A stretch of 64,000 bases of DNA, taken from contig OX419755.1 of assembly GCA_948567375.1 (NCBI GenBank), positions 54,937,001 through 55,001,000 on the forward strand. Reading direction: 5' to 3'. The position numbers and the translations under genes are program-made. The stretch's first letter is position 1; each line of letters starts with the position of its first letter. This document shows, piece after piece, positions 1-14,830 of this stretch. The notes beneath the pieces are model-generated. The model did not search any database, was not told the DNA's origin, and was given only the letters and a program-made list of their open reading frames with translations. Source of the DNA: Lunularia cruciata. Lineage: Eukaryota; Streptophyta; Marchantiopsida; Lunulariales; Lunulariaceae.

Positions 1-3000
1 CATTGTGGGTTTTAGCTATGGATATCAATTGAACTATGCTAGTGATATCCTCACTCATTAGAGCTCTATGATTTTTGGAAAGAATGAATTTCATATGGAT
101 GGCCAATCATGAGAAATGCCACCTTTATGGTTCAAAAAAATACCTCTTGGTATAGGCTCACTTTTCAATTCCATCTCAGCCCAATTACTTTGATACTAAA
201 TTATCCTCTTTAATCTCTTTTATCATTAGCATCCTATGGTCAAATTCTTCAAATTTTGAATTTTTATTTTGAGTATCATTTTCATTAATGACTCTCCTTG
301 TACTATGAGCCTATTAGAAAAATTTTATTCTACAAACCATAATTTTTTAATTTATTTGAAAGTCTACTTGAATCCTATCCTAATCTTGTAGTATTTTTTC
401 TTCATGGTCACTCTTATCTTTGCTCCTCTTCCTGAAATTTATATCATTATGTTGTCTCTTCAATTTCTTATGTCATTATCACATCTCACTTTCCATTTTC
501 CAAATTTCTCCATTTTCATTAAAATTTGAATTCTGATTAGTCACCCACCACACAAGAAGATAATTTCAAAGATTTTAGTTACTAAAAGTATATTCAAGAA
601 GAGAAGGATTCTAGAGTACCATTTTTGTTTTTCATATCATAGCATTTCTATAGATCTCAATTCATTATAAAGGACTCAATAAAATCTTGAAGATATTTTT
701 TTCTCCTTCAATATAGTAATATAAAGTTAAATGTAATTATGTGGAAAAGCTTCTTTTGGAGATTTGTATCACAATCTACTTATGCCACAAATTGCAAATT
801 TATTGCTTGTTGAGAAAATCCAAATGATAAAAGGAATTACCAATAACCTTTTGAAACTTGATTTTTAGGAGAGCATTAAAAGTGCAATTGCAAACCTTAT
901 TGTACTCTTCTATATTTTCACTCTTTAATTGCATAAAGATGGATCCAATTAGCCATTTTACCATTTATCACCCAAAAGATCAAGGAGATGAAGAGCCACA
1001 AATGTCAGGAATTAAGTATAGGAAGTATTAACCGTATATATTGTGCAGATTTCAGATTTGAGGAATTCTATGAACTACAAATTCAAGAGCTGGTCTTCTT
1101 TGTTGCTTGCATTTCCTTCATACCAATCTTAGAATAATGCAATTCTTAAACATATGATCTTTTAATTGCATCCCAACAGTATAATTATGGAATCATACTC
1201 CAAAATTAAAATTTTAGAGTTGCTCTTTTTTCACTCTCATTATTTATTCTTCAATTGTTTTTATATTTTTCCAAGATTTCAAACAAATTGGATATGTTAT
1301 AATGTCATAAGTAGTTTTGAGGTAGGTTAAAGACATCCAATTGAGCTCAAAAAAGCCCTTTAAGATCTTCATGGATATCTTGTAGAAATAAAAATTAAAC
1401 TTAATATTCATAACAAAGGGACTCACTACCATCGTATCTTCCCTTGGATACCTTTTTGAAGGAATACAAGAGACTCTTGAAAAGACTAAGAGCAGTAGGT
1501 GTGTCAAAGCATAATTGGTGGAAGCTATCTAAAGAATGAAGGATTTAAGATTTATGAGATCCTCCAAAAGCTATTAAAGAAGGAGAACTATCTTCATAAG
1601 AACAATCACAACCTCAACAAGAGGATGGATCTATCTGATATTTGGATTTTGTACAGAGTTAAAGGGGGAAGTTACAAAGAAGGTACTCCATACTTCAAGT
1701 CCAAGTGACATATAGAGGTAAAAGAGGAATTGGTGAAGGAATAGGGTTTAAGAGGGCAAGAGGTATTCTGGATTTATACCAATTTCCTTTGAGGAACCAA
1801 CCTCAAAATCAACTCATCAACCACCTCAAAATTGGGAGGAAATATTTATGATACTTTATGTTTATGAAAGGCTACTCATAAAACTGTCAATATAAATATT
1901 ATGAATTATAAATATAAGTATTATGAAGAACTCCATCCATCATATTTCCAAAGGATAGATTCTTGTGTTGTAGCTCATATGTGTGAAAATGTTACTAAAA
2001 ATTCTCCACTTGTAGGTGTTTACAATCCAACATTTGCATCTTAGATCTTACCTATCTTGGATTGCCAATTGGACCAAGTTTAATTTTTATGGGTGGTTCA
2101 AGTTCATTGCCACAATTTTTGAATCTCTACTAGAAAAATCTGCTATCTAGTTGAGTAAATTTGAGAATTGGAGAACAAATAATGTTATTCTTGTCAACCA
2201 TTGATGCTCTTGTCTTTTACAACATACAAGGTTTTTGGATTTTATGAGAACCAATAATGACTAATCATCCCAACCATTAAAATAGTACTACTTACTTGAT
2301 TTTCCCTTGATTTGATCAAGGGTGAAGTAAGTATTAAGGCAAATCCTTTGGAATTGAAAATCAAGCTCATTTTTTTGCTAGCTTTAATTTAATATAAAAA
2401 TTTATTTCAGTTCAACCTACAACTTTGATTAATAATGGGACTAAAGAGTTTACAACAAACAGAAAGAAGTGCCTCACTACCACAAAGATGAGACAATGCA
2501 AAATCCAAGTTCTTGCACTTTGACATTCTGAACAACAACTCAAAATTGATATCACTAACTCCAAAGAGAGAGGAGTAAATTGAGTTATTGAATCAGATAT
2601 TATCATGGACTTTTAAGTTTTGGACTTATTGCTTGAGTTGTATACTAAAATTTTAGTTAATTTATTGCTCTATGTCCAAATAGAAAGACATACAACTTTA
2701 TGCTAGTTTTTTCAATCTACTTGTACAAGCAAATAACCATATGAAGATGTAGGTTAGGGATTATGACAAAAAAATCTACACATGGAGCTCGATTACAAGT
2801 AAATTTAGGTTAGGCTTAGTTAAAGAAGGGGTTTTTGCAAGCAGTTTTTAATGTGAAAATGATGAAAGTCAAATTCATTTTCATAATACTCATTGGATCT
2901 TGCAAATATCTTCTCCCAACACATTGAAATGGTTGACAAAGCCAATCTTAATGATAATGGTAAGGAACTATATGAATTCAACTTGCTAAGAAGCGAACAC

Positions 3001-5089
3001 CAAGTAGATTGTGGAGAGAATTGCAAAGGAGGTGGTACTTATCCTCCTTCTACCATAATTCTCTAATAGATTTGAGTGATAATGATGAAAATGAGAAGAT
3101 TGTGCTCATTAAAGCTAGCATCATATCATCATTATTTGTGAAAATAGTCACAAAAAAATACAAGAGATATATCCAATAATAACACCTCAAGTTAGTGAGG
3201 ATATTCTTGTAGCATAAAAAGAGAAACAATAGCAAACATGATCCGACCCTATCATCCCATCAAACAAGGTTTAACTCTTTTGTTTATTATTTCATTGAAA
3301 GTAGATTAAATTTTATCCATTTAAAAACAAAATATGTTTATTATAATATACATATACCTATTATAATATTATTTATATATTATGTATATTACTTAGTACC
3401 TTGTAGGATTAATGATCCTTTAGGAGTTTTTCATGGTTGAAATCAATTTCAAATTTTAAATTTGTGATTTAAAAGCACTCTTCATTGAAACTCATTGCTA
3501 CAAAAAGGAGGAAAAAGTAAATAAAAGACTTGAAATGAAATAACAATTACTATTTGACTATGTGAAATATCTTGTTCATTAAGCATCCAAATGTGCAAAT
3601 GATGTTGTGTAGTTCATCTTTTCTAAACATAAACTTATCTAGATAGAAAAGTACAAAGAAAATCACTAATGCAAGAAGATACAAGTCCAAAGAAATCTAG
3701 AAAGTGATGTTTCAACTTAAAGGTACTAACTCTCTTCAAAGGATTTGAAGAGATATTCCAAAGGTGCATGTACTACCCTTCTACTTCAAAGGCACACATC
3801 TTCAAAAGGCTTCTTCTCTTGCTGAAGATCTTATTGACACTCGGATTGCAAAGACATATGTTCTACCTTTCATTCCAAAGGTATTTTCTTCCAAAGAATT
3901 CAACATCTTCCCAAATGTTGCTTCATTTGGCTTGAGCATTTTGGTTACTGCTACTATAGCACACTAAAGTCCCATCAAGGTATTTTTTTTCAAATGATTT
4001 CAAATATGCTAAGGATCAAATACACAAAGCACCTAGCAACACTCTTTGCAAAGATTCACCGTTGCACAAATACAAATAAATCACTCTTGACAAGGAATTA
4101 AGAAAGTGACAAAGAGCCAAGTGCTCTTTCACTTTATTTTCTGCACACTTTGATTGAACAACAAAGTAATTTGCATGTAAAGCTGAAATACTAGGCCACT
4201 TGGGAGTTACAAAAGCTAAGGAAAATTTCTAGTGCCAAGTTCTTGAAAATTAGAGAGAAAACTACTTCCTCCACTTGCCTATGGAAAATGTTAGTGCTCT
4301 GACTCCTTATCTTCACATGCTAGGACTCTTTGCTATTTTAAATTTCCTACAATCTAGAAAACTTTTTGTTTTTTGCTTTATAATACTCTTATTTGCACAA
4401 TTCATTGCTACTCTTTGGGTAATTGACATTGTTTCAAAGAACCTATTCCAAAGAATGCTCCCAAATAAAGAAACGTTTGGGGTATTGTTATGTTCATAAC
4501 TTCTCCTATAGAACTCCAATCAAGGCCATCTTGGACTCAATTGAAAGCTCTTGCAAAGAAAATTCAAGCGAAGTCAAGAACACTTGTGACAACAAGGATT
4601 TACTCCACCAAATATTTTCCCCCTTGAACTCTAAAACTCTTGGGAATCCAAAAACTTCAAATGCTCATAACTTTGGCTAAGACCTCCAAATGTTGCATGA
4701 TTTTAGGATCTTTATGTGGACTCATGAACTCTCCAAGAATATCAAAGAACAACACAAAGTTTTCCATTTCATAAATTTTTCACATTCCATTTCAACAAAA
4801 GTACTATCCTTGTGCATTATTCCAAGAGACTAGGAAAATAGTTTAGGTCTAAACTTATATTCATCAAACACATTTTGGGAACTTTCCCTTCAATAATCCT
4901 TTATATACTCTAATAATAGATTCAAACCTAGAAACATAAGTTTCTAATTCAAATAATTTAGTCTTATCTAGCTAAGAATCTTATATGATAGGAAAACTAT
5001 TTTAGTTTTGCTCTCACTTTTGGGCCTTATCTTAAATCTCTTGTATGTTATTCTTTGATCTTTTATGCACAATCCATTATTTTATGCAA

Positions 5090-5392
5090 GATTCAAGTTA
5101 ATGAAGAATATATGTTATAAATACACCAAGAGAGTGACTATCAAAATATGATAGGACTAGACAAGGGACTATATTTACAAATAACTAGATCTGAAAAGGA
5201 TTTATTAGTCCTTGTGCATAATAGTTTATTCATGCTAGTCCTCTGGTTGATGAAGAATATAGCTTATGGAATTACTGAAGAAGTTTTTCCACAGGAATGA
5301 TTCTTATCAATATCTTGTGCACTAGACAAAGATTTAATATTGACAAATAACTAGAGCTAAAGAGAATTTATTAGTCTTTCTGCCCATGTTTT
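5090..5392. repeat. Diverged tandem duplication, unit about 150-165 bp
   Basis: Two successive units share the order ATGAAGAATATA (5101 and 5250), an ACTAGACAA block, ACAAATAACTAGA (5177 and 5343) and a TTTATTAGTC block. Spacing differs by about 16 bp because of indels. No coding content. Either an old local duplication or two copies of a small dispersed repeat. Confidence 0.5.
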
Positions 5393-6110
5393 CAAATATG
5401 GAATACATATACAATAACATTGAGCTAAAGCCTTAGAAATGGAATACAATAACAGCCCTCTAAATGAAATTGACTTTCATAGATCACCATTTATCTCCCA
5501 AATATTTGTAATAAAATTTAGCTAAATTGTTGCTTGTAATTTGGCAATTGAAAATACCAACTTATGCCAAGAGTTTTACACTCATTTTGTTTCTCCTCCT
5601 CTTTCAATTGATTTTGAAAGCTTACTATTTGTATTTTATTTTACTACTGTTTATACTACTATTTATATTTTATTTATTCGAATTGCTACAGTTAAGTCAA
5701 AACTTTTGGATTTTTTATCACCTTAGAATGTTATACATATGCAGAGAGAGGTATGATTTTAGGATCGCAGTTTTGTTCTAGTTGCAGGTTTTATTTGTAC
5801 ATATGCATGCGGAGACACCAAAATACACTTTGAAAATAATACATTTGTTCTATTTTCTGATTTTTTTTGTCTAGAAAATTAACCTAAATGGTTTTATGAA
5901 CCTTTTTGGTCTTTTATTCTATGCATGTGGTTCTGTAGCCTCAAGTAATATATATATTACTCATCGTCTTAATTAGATTGAATTTTTTTCACTACTCTTT
6001 TTATTTGAAAATATTTAATTCCATTTACACTAAAAGTTCCACTTCAAGAAAACTTAAGGGTGATTCTCTATTTGGACTATTGAAATAGTCATGTAATCTT
6101 ATTCATTATA

Positions 6111-6240
6111 CCGCTAGATAAAATGTAATAATTTTTTTATGAATATATTACATTAAAAATCATATAGGAATTTCTCAAAAATATAAAAAATCATAGTTTT
6201 ATACATATTTTTAGAATATCAAGTTAATTATAATTTTGAT
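6111..6240. repeat. Dispersed AT-rich repeat, copy 1
   Basis: CTAGATAAAATGTAATAA, then a T run, then TCTCAAAAA, then TTTTTAGAA(T/C)ATCAAGTTAAT and GATATTA occur in the same order here and at 7320-7506. The second copy has an extra duplicated segment. No protein content; class unknown. Confidence 0.5.
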
Positions 6241-7319
6241 ATTATTTTTATGGATGCCATGGTACTTAAAAGTAAAAGATAATATAGCTCACTTAATTTT
6301 GTTAGTTTCCATATTAGATGTAATATATTCATATTATAGTATTATATCTATCAACTATACTAACCACATTATATCACATACACTTGATTTCTTGTATATC
6401 AAGAAAGATGGTGGAAAGTTAAGTTCTCAATCTCATATAAAATCTTGAGGTTTTAATTATTTATAGTAAATAAGTCAAAATTATCTATGAGTGCCTAACT
6501 ATCCCATTGATTAGTCATAGTTTAGACTTGTTTATTTATTTAGATAGGAAGGATACCTATTTCATATATAAATTATTTTTAAATACACCTTGATGTATAT
6601 ATAGCTAAAAATTATCAACAACAAATATCAAGTTCAAGTCCCACTCACAAATTTCTTGAAGAAGATAGAAAGAGTTAAAACTATAAAGAAAATATGATGA
6701 TAGATAGAACATTGAATAACAAGTTAAATTATGAATAACACACATGATTTTATGTATTGATTACGTATATCTAGTGATATATTTCATGTATCAAAATCCT
6801 TGTTCTTTAACATTCATAAATCAAAATTCTAAAACATAATAAACATTTCTACAAAAGAACATAATGAATATTATTTTAGATGGAAAATAGTAGTTTTCTA
6901 ATCTAAGAAACTATATAATACCATTCCAAAAAAATTTCCAACAAATTATCTACCAAGATGCCACAAGTAGGTCACATTAAAAGTATTCATATTTTTAATG
7001 AATAATATAAAAGATCTTATCCAAAATACATCAATAATTTTATTTTTCTAATGAGAGATGCAAACGTAATTATTTTAGAAAGTTAGAAAAGAGTTTATTT
7101 ATTACACATTCTTTTGATTTATTTGCAGTTCAATATAACCCATTAGGAATAAATTTCCATAAACCATATCTTCCTCCAATTAAGGTGATATTCAACATAA
7201 TCTTGCACAATTTTATGCAACAACAATTCAAGATAATTATGTAGAGATTGAAATGTAATTATTTTGGATTCACTTAGAGAGAATATATCATATCTATGGG
7301 ATATTATATCATTATAGTA

Positions 7320-7506
7320 GTACTAGATAAAATGTAATAAATTTTTTTTATTAATATGAACTTAGATCATAATCTAATATAATATATTTATTAATTTGAA
7401 CTTAGATCATAATATAGTAATTAAATTCTCAAAAAAAAAACCTTAAAATTGAAGTTTTTAATATGTTTTTAGAACATCAAGTTAATTTTAAGATCTTTTG
7501 ATATTA
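7320..7506. repeat. Dispersed AT-rich repeat, copy 2
   Basis: Partner of the copy at 6111-6240, with the same ordered blocks. It also contains a short tandem duplication of an AACTTAGATCATAAT block near 7360-7405. Divergence between copies suggests they are old. Confidence 0.5.
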
Positions 7507-9098
7507 ACTTTAAAACTTATTAGTATTATTATTTTTATTATTTAATATAAAGAACAGAAATAATCCACCAACAACAAAGGACCTCAAATATGGTATCGTG
7601 TTCCCTATGTAAAATATCAACGATCATTGATATTTGGTTTTTAGAACAACATACTGTATTTGAGGCCTTGTATTTGGTACTATACCCACATTCAACTAGC
7701 TAAAGATTCAAGAGAGGGCAAACAAAAGGTTACTGTGGGTTTGATAGTTTAAGAGAATTGTATGTACATGATTCTATAATTTCCTCCATTGTTCATTAAC
7801 TCCATTCATGGTTTCAACATGCTGAAACTATACAAAACATATAAATATATATGTAATCCCTACACCTCTAATAAAACACCCTATATGGATTATACATGAA
7901 ACTGGTCACATAAAAAATTTCTATTGTATGTTTGTACATACCCATCATAACTCCAAAACAAACCTACTAAAATGGTTATTAGCTAGAGGAAATAGTACTT
8001 AAGAAGAAAATGGATACCATCTAAATAGCCATACATGACATCATACAATTTTGTGACTATGGAGGTCATTGCCTATGTCTATACAACCCCTACACCTCAG
8101 GCTCTTGGAGACAAATGCAATTAAGACTCATCAAAATTGCATAAGTGCAATTGAAAATGACAAGTCTGAATCTATTTAAGGCAAAAGTGAGTCCAAATGG
8201 GACACTTAAAGTAGATAAAAAGCCCAATTTAAATACACATAGTATAACCCAATCATCAATAGTGCATAATAAAAATTCATCCAATGTCTTTGTATTCTCT
8301 TCAAATTTGAATATGATGTCAAAATTCTCATAGCTTTTGTGCTCCATGGCTCTAAAGGTAACCTTGCACAAGTTAGGACTCCCAATAAAAATTACTTTCT
8401 CCATCAATTGGAATAGTAGAAATGGGAATATGTCCTATAGGATAATTAAAACTCATATTGAAATATACTAACACGGTAAGATACATAAAAGAGGAGGAAT
8501 TACTCAAATAATTATTGGATACATCAAGGGACTCCTACACTCATATTTTGGATTGGTAAGAAGGTATAGAATTGCCTAAATATTACAAGTATTGAGTTCA
8601 ATTAAGATTACTTAGGTCCACATGTATAATGCTTGTTAAATTGTTATTGTGTATAGCAATGGAAATCCAAATGGACAAAATGTACATCAAGAAAAGCTCT
8701 TGACCTTTTTCTGATACCACTATCTCTTTGTCAAGGAGTTGCTTTCACCATTGGAGTTGCTATCAACCAAACACTTAAAACTATGCAAATTCAATAGGTT
8801 TCCAAGAAGAATTTTATAGAATTTTTTGTTTGAAAGGTCTAAGTTGATACTAGGATCCAATAAGGAAATGAGAAAATCAAGTTATTTGAGCACACAATAT
8901 GAACTAGAAACAAAGTCACTATATTCTTGAAGCTTGGTAAAGAATAGTGGAAGGAGTTGTAGGTCAAGTCTAGCACTAACAAGCTTTTGCGATTACTCAA
9001 TGAGGTAAGAAATAGACTGATGAGTTTGTTGTTGGAAAATATAATTTTTTTCAATGAATATCTTTGATGTTTGAGATTGGTTGAAATTGCACCAATGA

Positions 9099-9116
9099 GG
9101 TTGTTGTTGTTGTTGT
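9099..9116. repeat. GTT trinucleotide run inside the LRR pseudogene
   Basis: A short (GTT)n tract that reads as a run of Asn codons on the minus strand, in a repeat of the relic (LDNNNNNLIG). Confidence 0.7.
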
Positions 9117-11232
9117 CAAGTTTCAGGTACACTAGGGATGAAAGGTTTGAAATGATGGATGTTATAATTCTTTTCAATTCATTATGAGAAACATCCAAAA
9201 AATTTCAAGGCACATAATAAGGACCTCCAATTTTAAGGAACTACTCACAATAGGTGATTCATAAAAAGGATAAAATCTATGAGATGCTTTAAATAAATCA
9301 AGTTAAATGGTATACCACTTGAAAGTTTGTTCCTTTGGAGATCTATACCTACCAACTTTAAATAGATTCCCATGGATGCAAGAATGTTGCATGTATTGGA
9401 ATCAATGCAAGGTATGACAACTTTGCCAATTCTACCAACTCAAATGGTATTTAATAATTCAATTTATTTGTGTAGAGTACAAGAATTGCAACTTTGTACA
9501 ATTTCACATGGATGTAAGAATTTTTCACGTCAACACATTCCTTACCAATTGAAGAATATGAACTCTTCCAATTTGCCCAAAATAACAGTTTGTAAATCTG
9601 TCAATTCACCCAACTCACTTGGTATTTGGCTTGCCAAATTGTTTTTGTAAAGCAAAGGAGTTTGCAACTTTGCAAAATTCTCCAAGAGGTAGGAATGTTT
9701 CCTATCAATTCATTCTCATATAAATTATGAGTTTGTATCTTTGCCAATTCTCCCAATTTAGCTGGTATTTGGCTTATAATTTTTTTTGTATAGAGCATAA
9801 GGTTTTGCAACTTTGTTCAATTTCCCACAAGATGCAAGAATGTTGCTTTTCAATGCATTCTCATACATGGAAAGAGTTTGCAGCTCTACCCCAATTTGCC
9901 TAACTTAGAAGGTATGTGGCCTACCAATTTATTCATGAAAAGGTCAAGGGTTTGCAACTTTGAACAACTTCTCAAGGATGCATGAATGTTGCCTGTCAGA
10001 GTGTTCCCTAACTATTGATGGTATTTTAACTCTCCCAATTTTCCCAACTCAAATGGTATATGCTTTGCAATATTTTCACCAAGAGGTTAAGGGTTTGCAA
10101 CTTTGAACAATTTCCCAAGATGCATGAATATTTCCAATCAACATATTCTTATGTAGGAAAGGTATTCTCCCAACTCTATTGATTCTCCCAACTCAATTTG
10201 TATTTGGTTTGTAAATTTTTTTAGTAGAGTGCAAGCTTTTGCAACTTTGCACAATTTCCCAAAGATAAAGGAATGCTACATATCAATGTATTCTCATGCA
10301 ACTAAAGAGTTTGCAGCTCCTCCAGTTGTCTTAACTCAACTAATATTTGATTTATCAATTTGCTTGTGTAGAGCACAAGGGATTGAAACTTTCCACAATT
10401 TCCCAAGGATCTAGGAATTTTGTCTATCCATGCATTCTCAAACAAGAAAAGGTATTGCAACTTTGCAAATTCTCCTAACACAATTGGATTTTTGTCTGCC
10501 AATTTGTTTATGTAGAGCATAAGTTGTCGCAACTTTGCACAATTTCCCAGGATATAGGACTGTTTCCTTTCAATGCACTCTCCTTTAAGTAAAGAGTTTA
10601 TAGCTACTCCAATTCTCCTACTCCAGTTCTCCTAACTCAATTTGTATTTAGCCTATAAATTTGTTTTTGGAGAGCCAAAGGTCTTGTAACTTTGACCAAT
10701 TTTCCAAGGATGAAAGAATGTTGCCTATCAATGCATTCTCAAACAAATGACGGTATTGCAACTTTTGCTAATTCTCCCAAATCAACTTGTTTTTGCCTTG
10801 AAATAAATTTTATGTGGAGTGCAAGCTCTTACAACTTTGCACAATTTCTCAAGGATGCATGAATTTTGCTTGGCAATGCATTCTCATACAAGTAAAGAGA
10901 TTGCAGTTGCCTCAATTCTCTTAGCTCACACTGTATTTGGCTTATCAATGTGTTTCTAGATAACCAAAGGTTTAACAACTTTGAACAATTTCCCAAGGAT
11001 GCAGGAATGATGCTTGTCAATGCATTATCATTCAAGTCAAGTGTTTGTAGCTACACTAATTCTCCTAAATTGGATGGTATCCTTCCCATCAACTTTTTCT
11101 AGAAAAAATCAATTTTGCATAAATTGGAGCAATACCTCATCAAGACAAGAATAATGCCAAACAAAAGAGATGGTACAAAGTAAGAGAGAATTGTGTGTAA
11201 TTTAGAATAATCTACAAAATCAAGAAATTTCA

Positions 11233-11297
11233 CTTGTATGTCCATTCAAGACAAGACCAAATTACTTGTACGTCTATTCAAGAACAAGACCAAATTT
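11233..11297. repeat. Two-copy tandem repeat, 32-33 bp
   Basis: CTTGTATGTCCATTCAAGA and CTTGTACGTCTATTCAAGA begin two adjacent units, each followed by CAAGACCAAATT. It lies inside the LRR pseudogene, between the N-terminal cap and the main repeat array, and is not an LRR repeat. Confidence 0.75.
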
Positions 11298-12108
11298 TTC
11301 AATTCATGAGATTCATAGAACTCTATTGATATTTTTCTTATCAAGTGTTTCTCACTAAAATCAAGTTTTTATATCACTACTAAGTTTATGAATGGCTTTG
11401 GAATTGAACTTGAAATTGATTTATTGGACAAATCTAAATGCTAGAGATGGTTAATATTGCACAACAAAGAGGATAATTGATCACCCAATTGCATGCCACC
11501 CAAATGAACTCCATAACCTAAAACTTGCAAAACAAAAAGTTGCACTATATACCTTCCATGAACACAAATTTCTGTCATTCAATGTCCAAGTGGCTAGTTC
11601 TCCACTTGGATCAACAATAGATTGTTGAACTTCATCAGTACCTAGATGTCAAATAGATTGATCAACTTACTCATACAACTTTGGTGCCAATCTGCAAAAT
11701 TATCTCAAATAGCAGCAAGCTTTGATCTCATCTTCTCTCTAATTTTTAGTGCAACAATAGTCATTTCAAGACTCATTCAACAAATGGGATTATCCCAAAC
11801 ATGGATTACCATGGTCCAAAAAGACAGAAATAGGATATTCTTTGTGAAGAGTAAAGCTTTTCCCATTGCCATCTCCTTGACTTTTTATTGCCTTATGCAA
11901 TTAACTATAGTACATTGTGGTAACACTAGTTTTTAATGACTCTATAAATCGACTTGAGATGATTCTTGAACTTGTACATGCTGCTCACAATCTCCACCAT
12001 GATGTTTTAGGTTCTTTATGTTTGTGAAACTATCTTGCTTTCAGCTTGTATATGAGGAGCTCAAACTTAAAACTCAAGAATTATGGTGTATTGCTCATGG
12101 ATGCATGG

Positions 12109-12158
12109 TAACTTTAACTTTAACTTTTAACTTTTAACTTTTAACTTTTACTTTTACT
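12109..12158. repeat. (TTTAAC / TTTTAAC)n microsatellite
   Basis: About eight imperfect units of ACTTT(T)A in a row. Confidence 0.85.
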
Positions 12159-14728
12159 GTTACGTATACATTTACTTTGAACTAAGATCTATAGGTACTA
12201 GCAATTACTTATATAGTGACTACTTGTATACTTGTATAGTCCATAGTGTTTGCAAAATAGTATATGTTTATATGTATTTGTGTTTCAAGTTCATGCTCAA
12301 AGTGCTACCATTTTTATTAATATCTAGTTTGGAATCATGACTAAAACTTTATTAAAAAACTTCAATGTATAAATGCAATAAAACTAGAGGAATAGTATAT
12401 CATTTTAATGGGACACATCTATGTGCTAGATTGACTAACGCTTTGAGTTTGTAGCTAGAACAAAATCTTATAATTTAGTTTTCTCATGAAGAGTTTAGCT
12501 TAACATTCAATTGTTATAATAAATTATTAAAAATGTATTGGATCATGAGTTTATTTAAAATCTAATTTTCATATATGATGGAAATTTTTTTAAATATCTA
12601 AATATCTTAAATGTTTTTATAGGTATTATTTGGTACAATTATAATTAGTTATTAATGATGAAAATAAGAATTATATAATAATTAAAAATTAATCTATTTT
12701 ATTTTAAAAATTAAATAAATCTATTAAATAACTATAGACTTGTATCTCCATGGTCTTTACTCTTTGTTAGTGATAATTCTATTATACATACTCACTTTCT
12801 ATTTTAAATGATAAATGATAATTTATAAATTATTTTAGAAGAATTAGAATAGTCTAACAAAAAGTAAAAGAAGATATACTTATAGTACCACATATATGTC
12901 ATATATTAAAAATATTAAAAAAAAAGAAATTAAATCATCTCAATTCAAGATAATTGCTTTAGGTAGATATCAAACTTTTTATATTTCATTTGAGTCTTTC
13001 CACATGCCAATATCTCTAAGTGACATACTTACTTCTTAAATTATTCTATAAAATTATTCTACGTATTTTCACACGATTCATGGAATCTTTGGATTATTGT
13101 ACATACATTAGAAATCAAATATACTTCTCTAAGTGTAAGACTTTAGGCCATGTAGGCATGTAGCTTATTAGTAGGTTGATCCAAAGGGATTAAAGTAAAT
13201 AAATGTGAAAAGATGACAAGTATATATACTTCCTTCATAAAAGACTCTCAAATCTAAGATTTAGAACCTTTAAATGCACTGTCCAAGTGTTATTAGAGAT
13301 CAAGAGTGAATTCTATGCATGCACTCTTGCTCAAGAGGATTCAGAGTGGATTATTAAAGGTCCAATTTTTTGGAAGTAAAAAGTCTAGAATTTCTATTTA
13401 GTAAAATAAATACACATGAAGTTATTGAATTACTATTTGGTTGAATGACTCACATTTTTTATTAATCTTCAGCTAAAAGAAATGGATGCTTAGTCAATGG
13501 AGTCCAATTGTTAAAAGGTTCAGAAGCATTACATAATTGACTAAATTCAACAAAAGTTAATGAGACTTAATATATATTTGACTTGGAGTTTCAAGGAGAG
13601 TTAGTATTTGATTGTTACACATGTTCTATTACTATTTCAATGGTAAAAGTCAAGATCAAATGATGTAATGTGGTTTTAGATATGGTTTTGTGATGGTACC
13701 CATAAATATTCCATAAAAACAACTTATAAGGCTTGAAAAAAATGATTCGAAATGATTATGTGATTTGACAAGAATAACTATAGGGTTTGGTGGGAGATGT
13801 TAGTCTTTTTCTTATGGGGAAATCCCATAGTTGCAAAATTTTATGGGGTCATACGAAATCTCATAAGCTTTAATTAGCATTACTAATGACATGTGTGTTA
13901 CTTTGAACTTGAAAATTGATAATTGTCACTTCTCCTTCGTGTGCTTTGGTTTGACTAGCTTTAAGTTTTCAATCCTCAAATGTTTTGATTTTACTTTTGT
14001 GTAAACATCATCAACTTTGATTCAATGTATTTTTTCTTCTACCAAATTACAAGAATTGATTTTACAAAATTTTATTTTGTGATGCTCTAATTGCTATTAC
14101 ATGTGTGAGTTAGTTTGGCAAGGTGTACAATTTTCTCATTGATAATGCTATTACAAATCTTTTGTACCAACCCAATTGTAAATTTTATTTATTTGATCTC
14201 TTAAAATTGATGGATGATCAAGGCCATTGATTGAGGATGTAAGTTAATTTGAGTTTGACTTGAGTTAGTTTTATTAGTGCAAGTATTGACATAAACATTG
14301 TAAAGTAATATACATCCCACATAGTGTGCTAGTTCTCATACCCAAAGGCTTGTGATGGAATCTATTTCATCACAAGTATAGAGCAATTTTGATCAAATCT
14401 AATTCTCCATTTATCAACAAGTTTCTCTTCCTTTAATACATCTGACAAGTCCTTGTTTAGAAGTATTTCATGCAATTATAAAGGTGATGTAGTAATTCAC
14501 AAGTCCAAGAATGTCCCAAGTGAACCTCAACCTCAAATGGATTTACAACCATGAAAAGATGAATTTAGATTTAGATGAATGGAATGGAGATGAAGATGAG
14601 TGTAACAAGTCAGTAATTTTTTTTAAGTGGTGAGAGGTGGTTATAATAACCAAATATAATCACAATAGAGTAACTTTCATCACATTGCTGCAATGATTTT
14701 GTGCTTGACACTCTCATGAATCTTGATC

Positions 14729-14830
14729 TTTAGGCAACTCGTCCCTTTAGGTAACTCATCTGTATGGACATATGTATGGACATGGACTGTATCCCTTTAG
14801 GTAACTCATATGTATGGACATCTTATTTTT
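14729..14830. repeat. Tandem repeat, period 50 bp, with nested TGTATGGACAT
   Basis: CCCTTTAGGTAACTCAT starts at 14743 and again at 14793. A partial earlier unit (TTTAGGCAACTCG) precedes it, and TGTATGGACAT-type blocks recur inside the units. No coding content. Confidence 0.75.

Larger units (their letters stand above)
1..8089. other. AT-rich intergenic DNA without recognisable gene
   Basis: Open frames here are short (at most about 90 codons), low in complexity and match no family I know. The stretch has long A/T runs and diverged internal duplications (listed separately at 5090-5390 and 6110/7320). It reads as old, mutated repeat DNA. I see no RNA gene, no intact transposon protein and no clear LTR ends. 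Confidence 0.6.
8090..11930 (-). pseudogene. Decayed leucine-rich-repeat receptor (LRR-RLK/RLP type) pseudogene
   Basis: Read on the minus strand, the pieces follow the order of a plant LRR receptor. A hydrophobic signal-like stretch and an LRRNT_2-like segment (ALKIREKMRSKLAAI, stop, DNFADWHQSC) lie at about 11,880-11,650. A first repeat (HLDLSNKSISSSIP) follows near 11,450. A long array of 24-residue repeats runs from 11,095 to about 8,750, with blocks such as IPASLGNCSKLLNLWLSRN and LGELAKIQTHNLYENELIG. A typical end-of-array block with FNYPIGHIP and NFIGSPNLC is near 8,440-8,360. Stops and frame changes occur throughout, so no product is possible. Known members of this class perceive peptides or microbial patterns at the plasma membrane and usually end in a Ser/Thr kinase; I see no kinase motif downstream (towards 8090 or below). 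The loss looks old. The exact ends are approximate. Confidence 0.85.
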
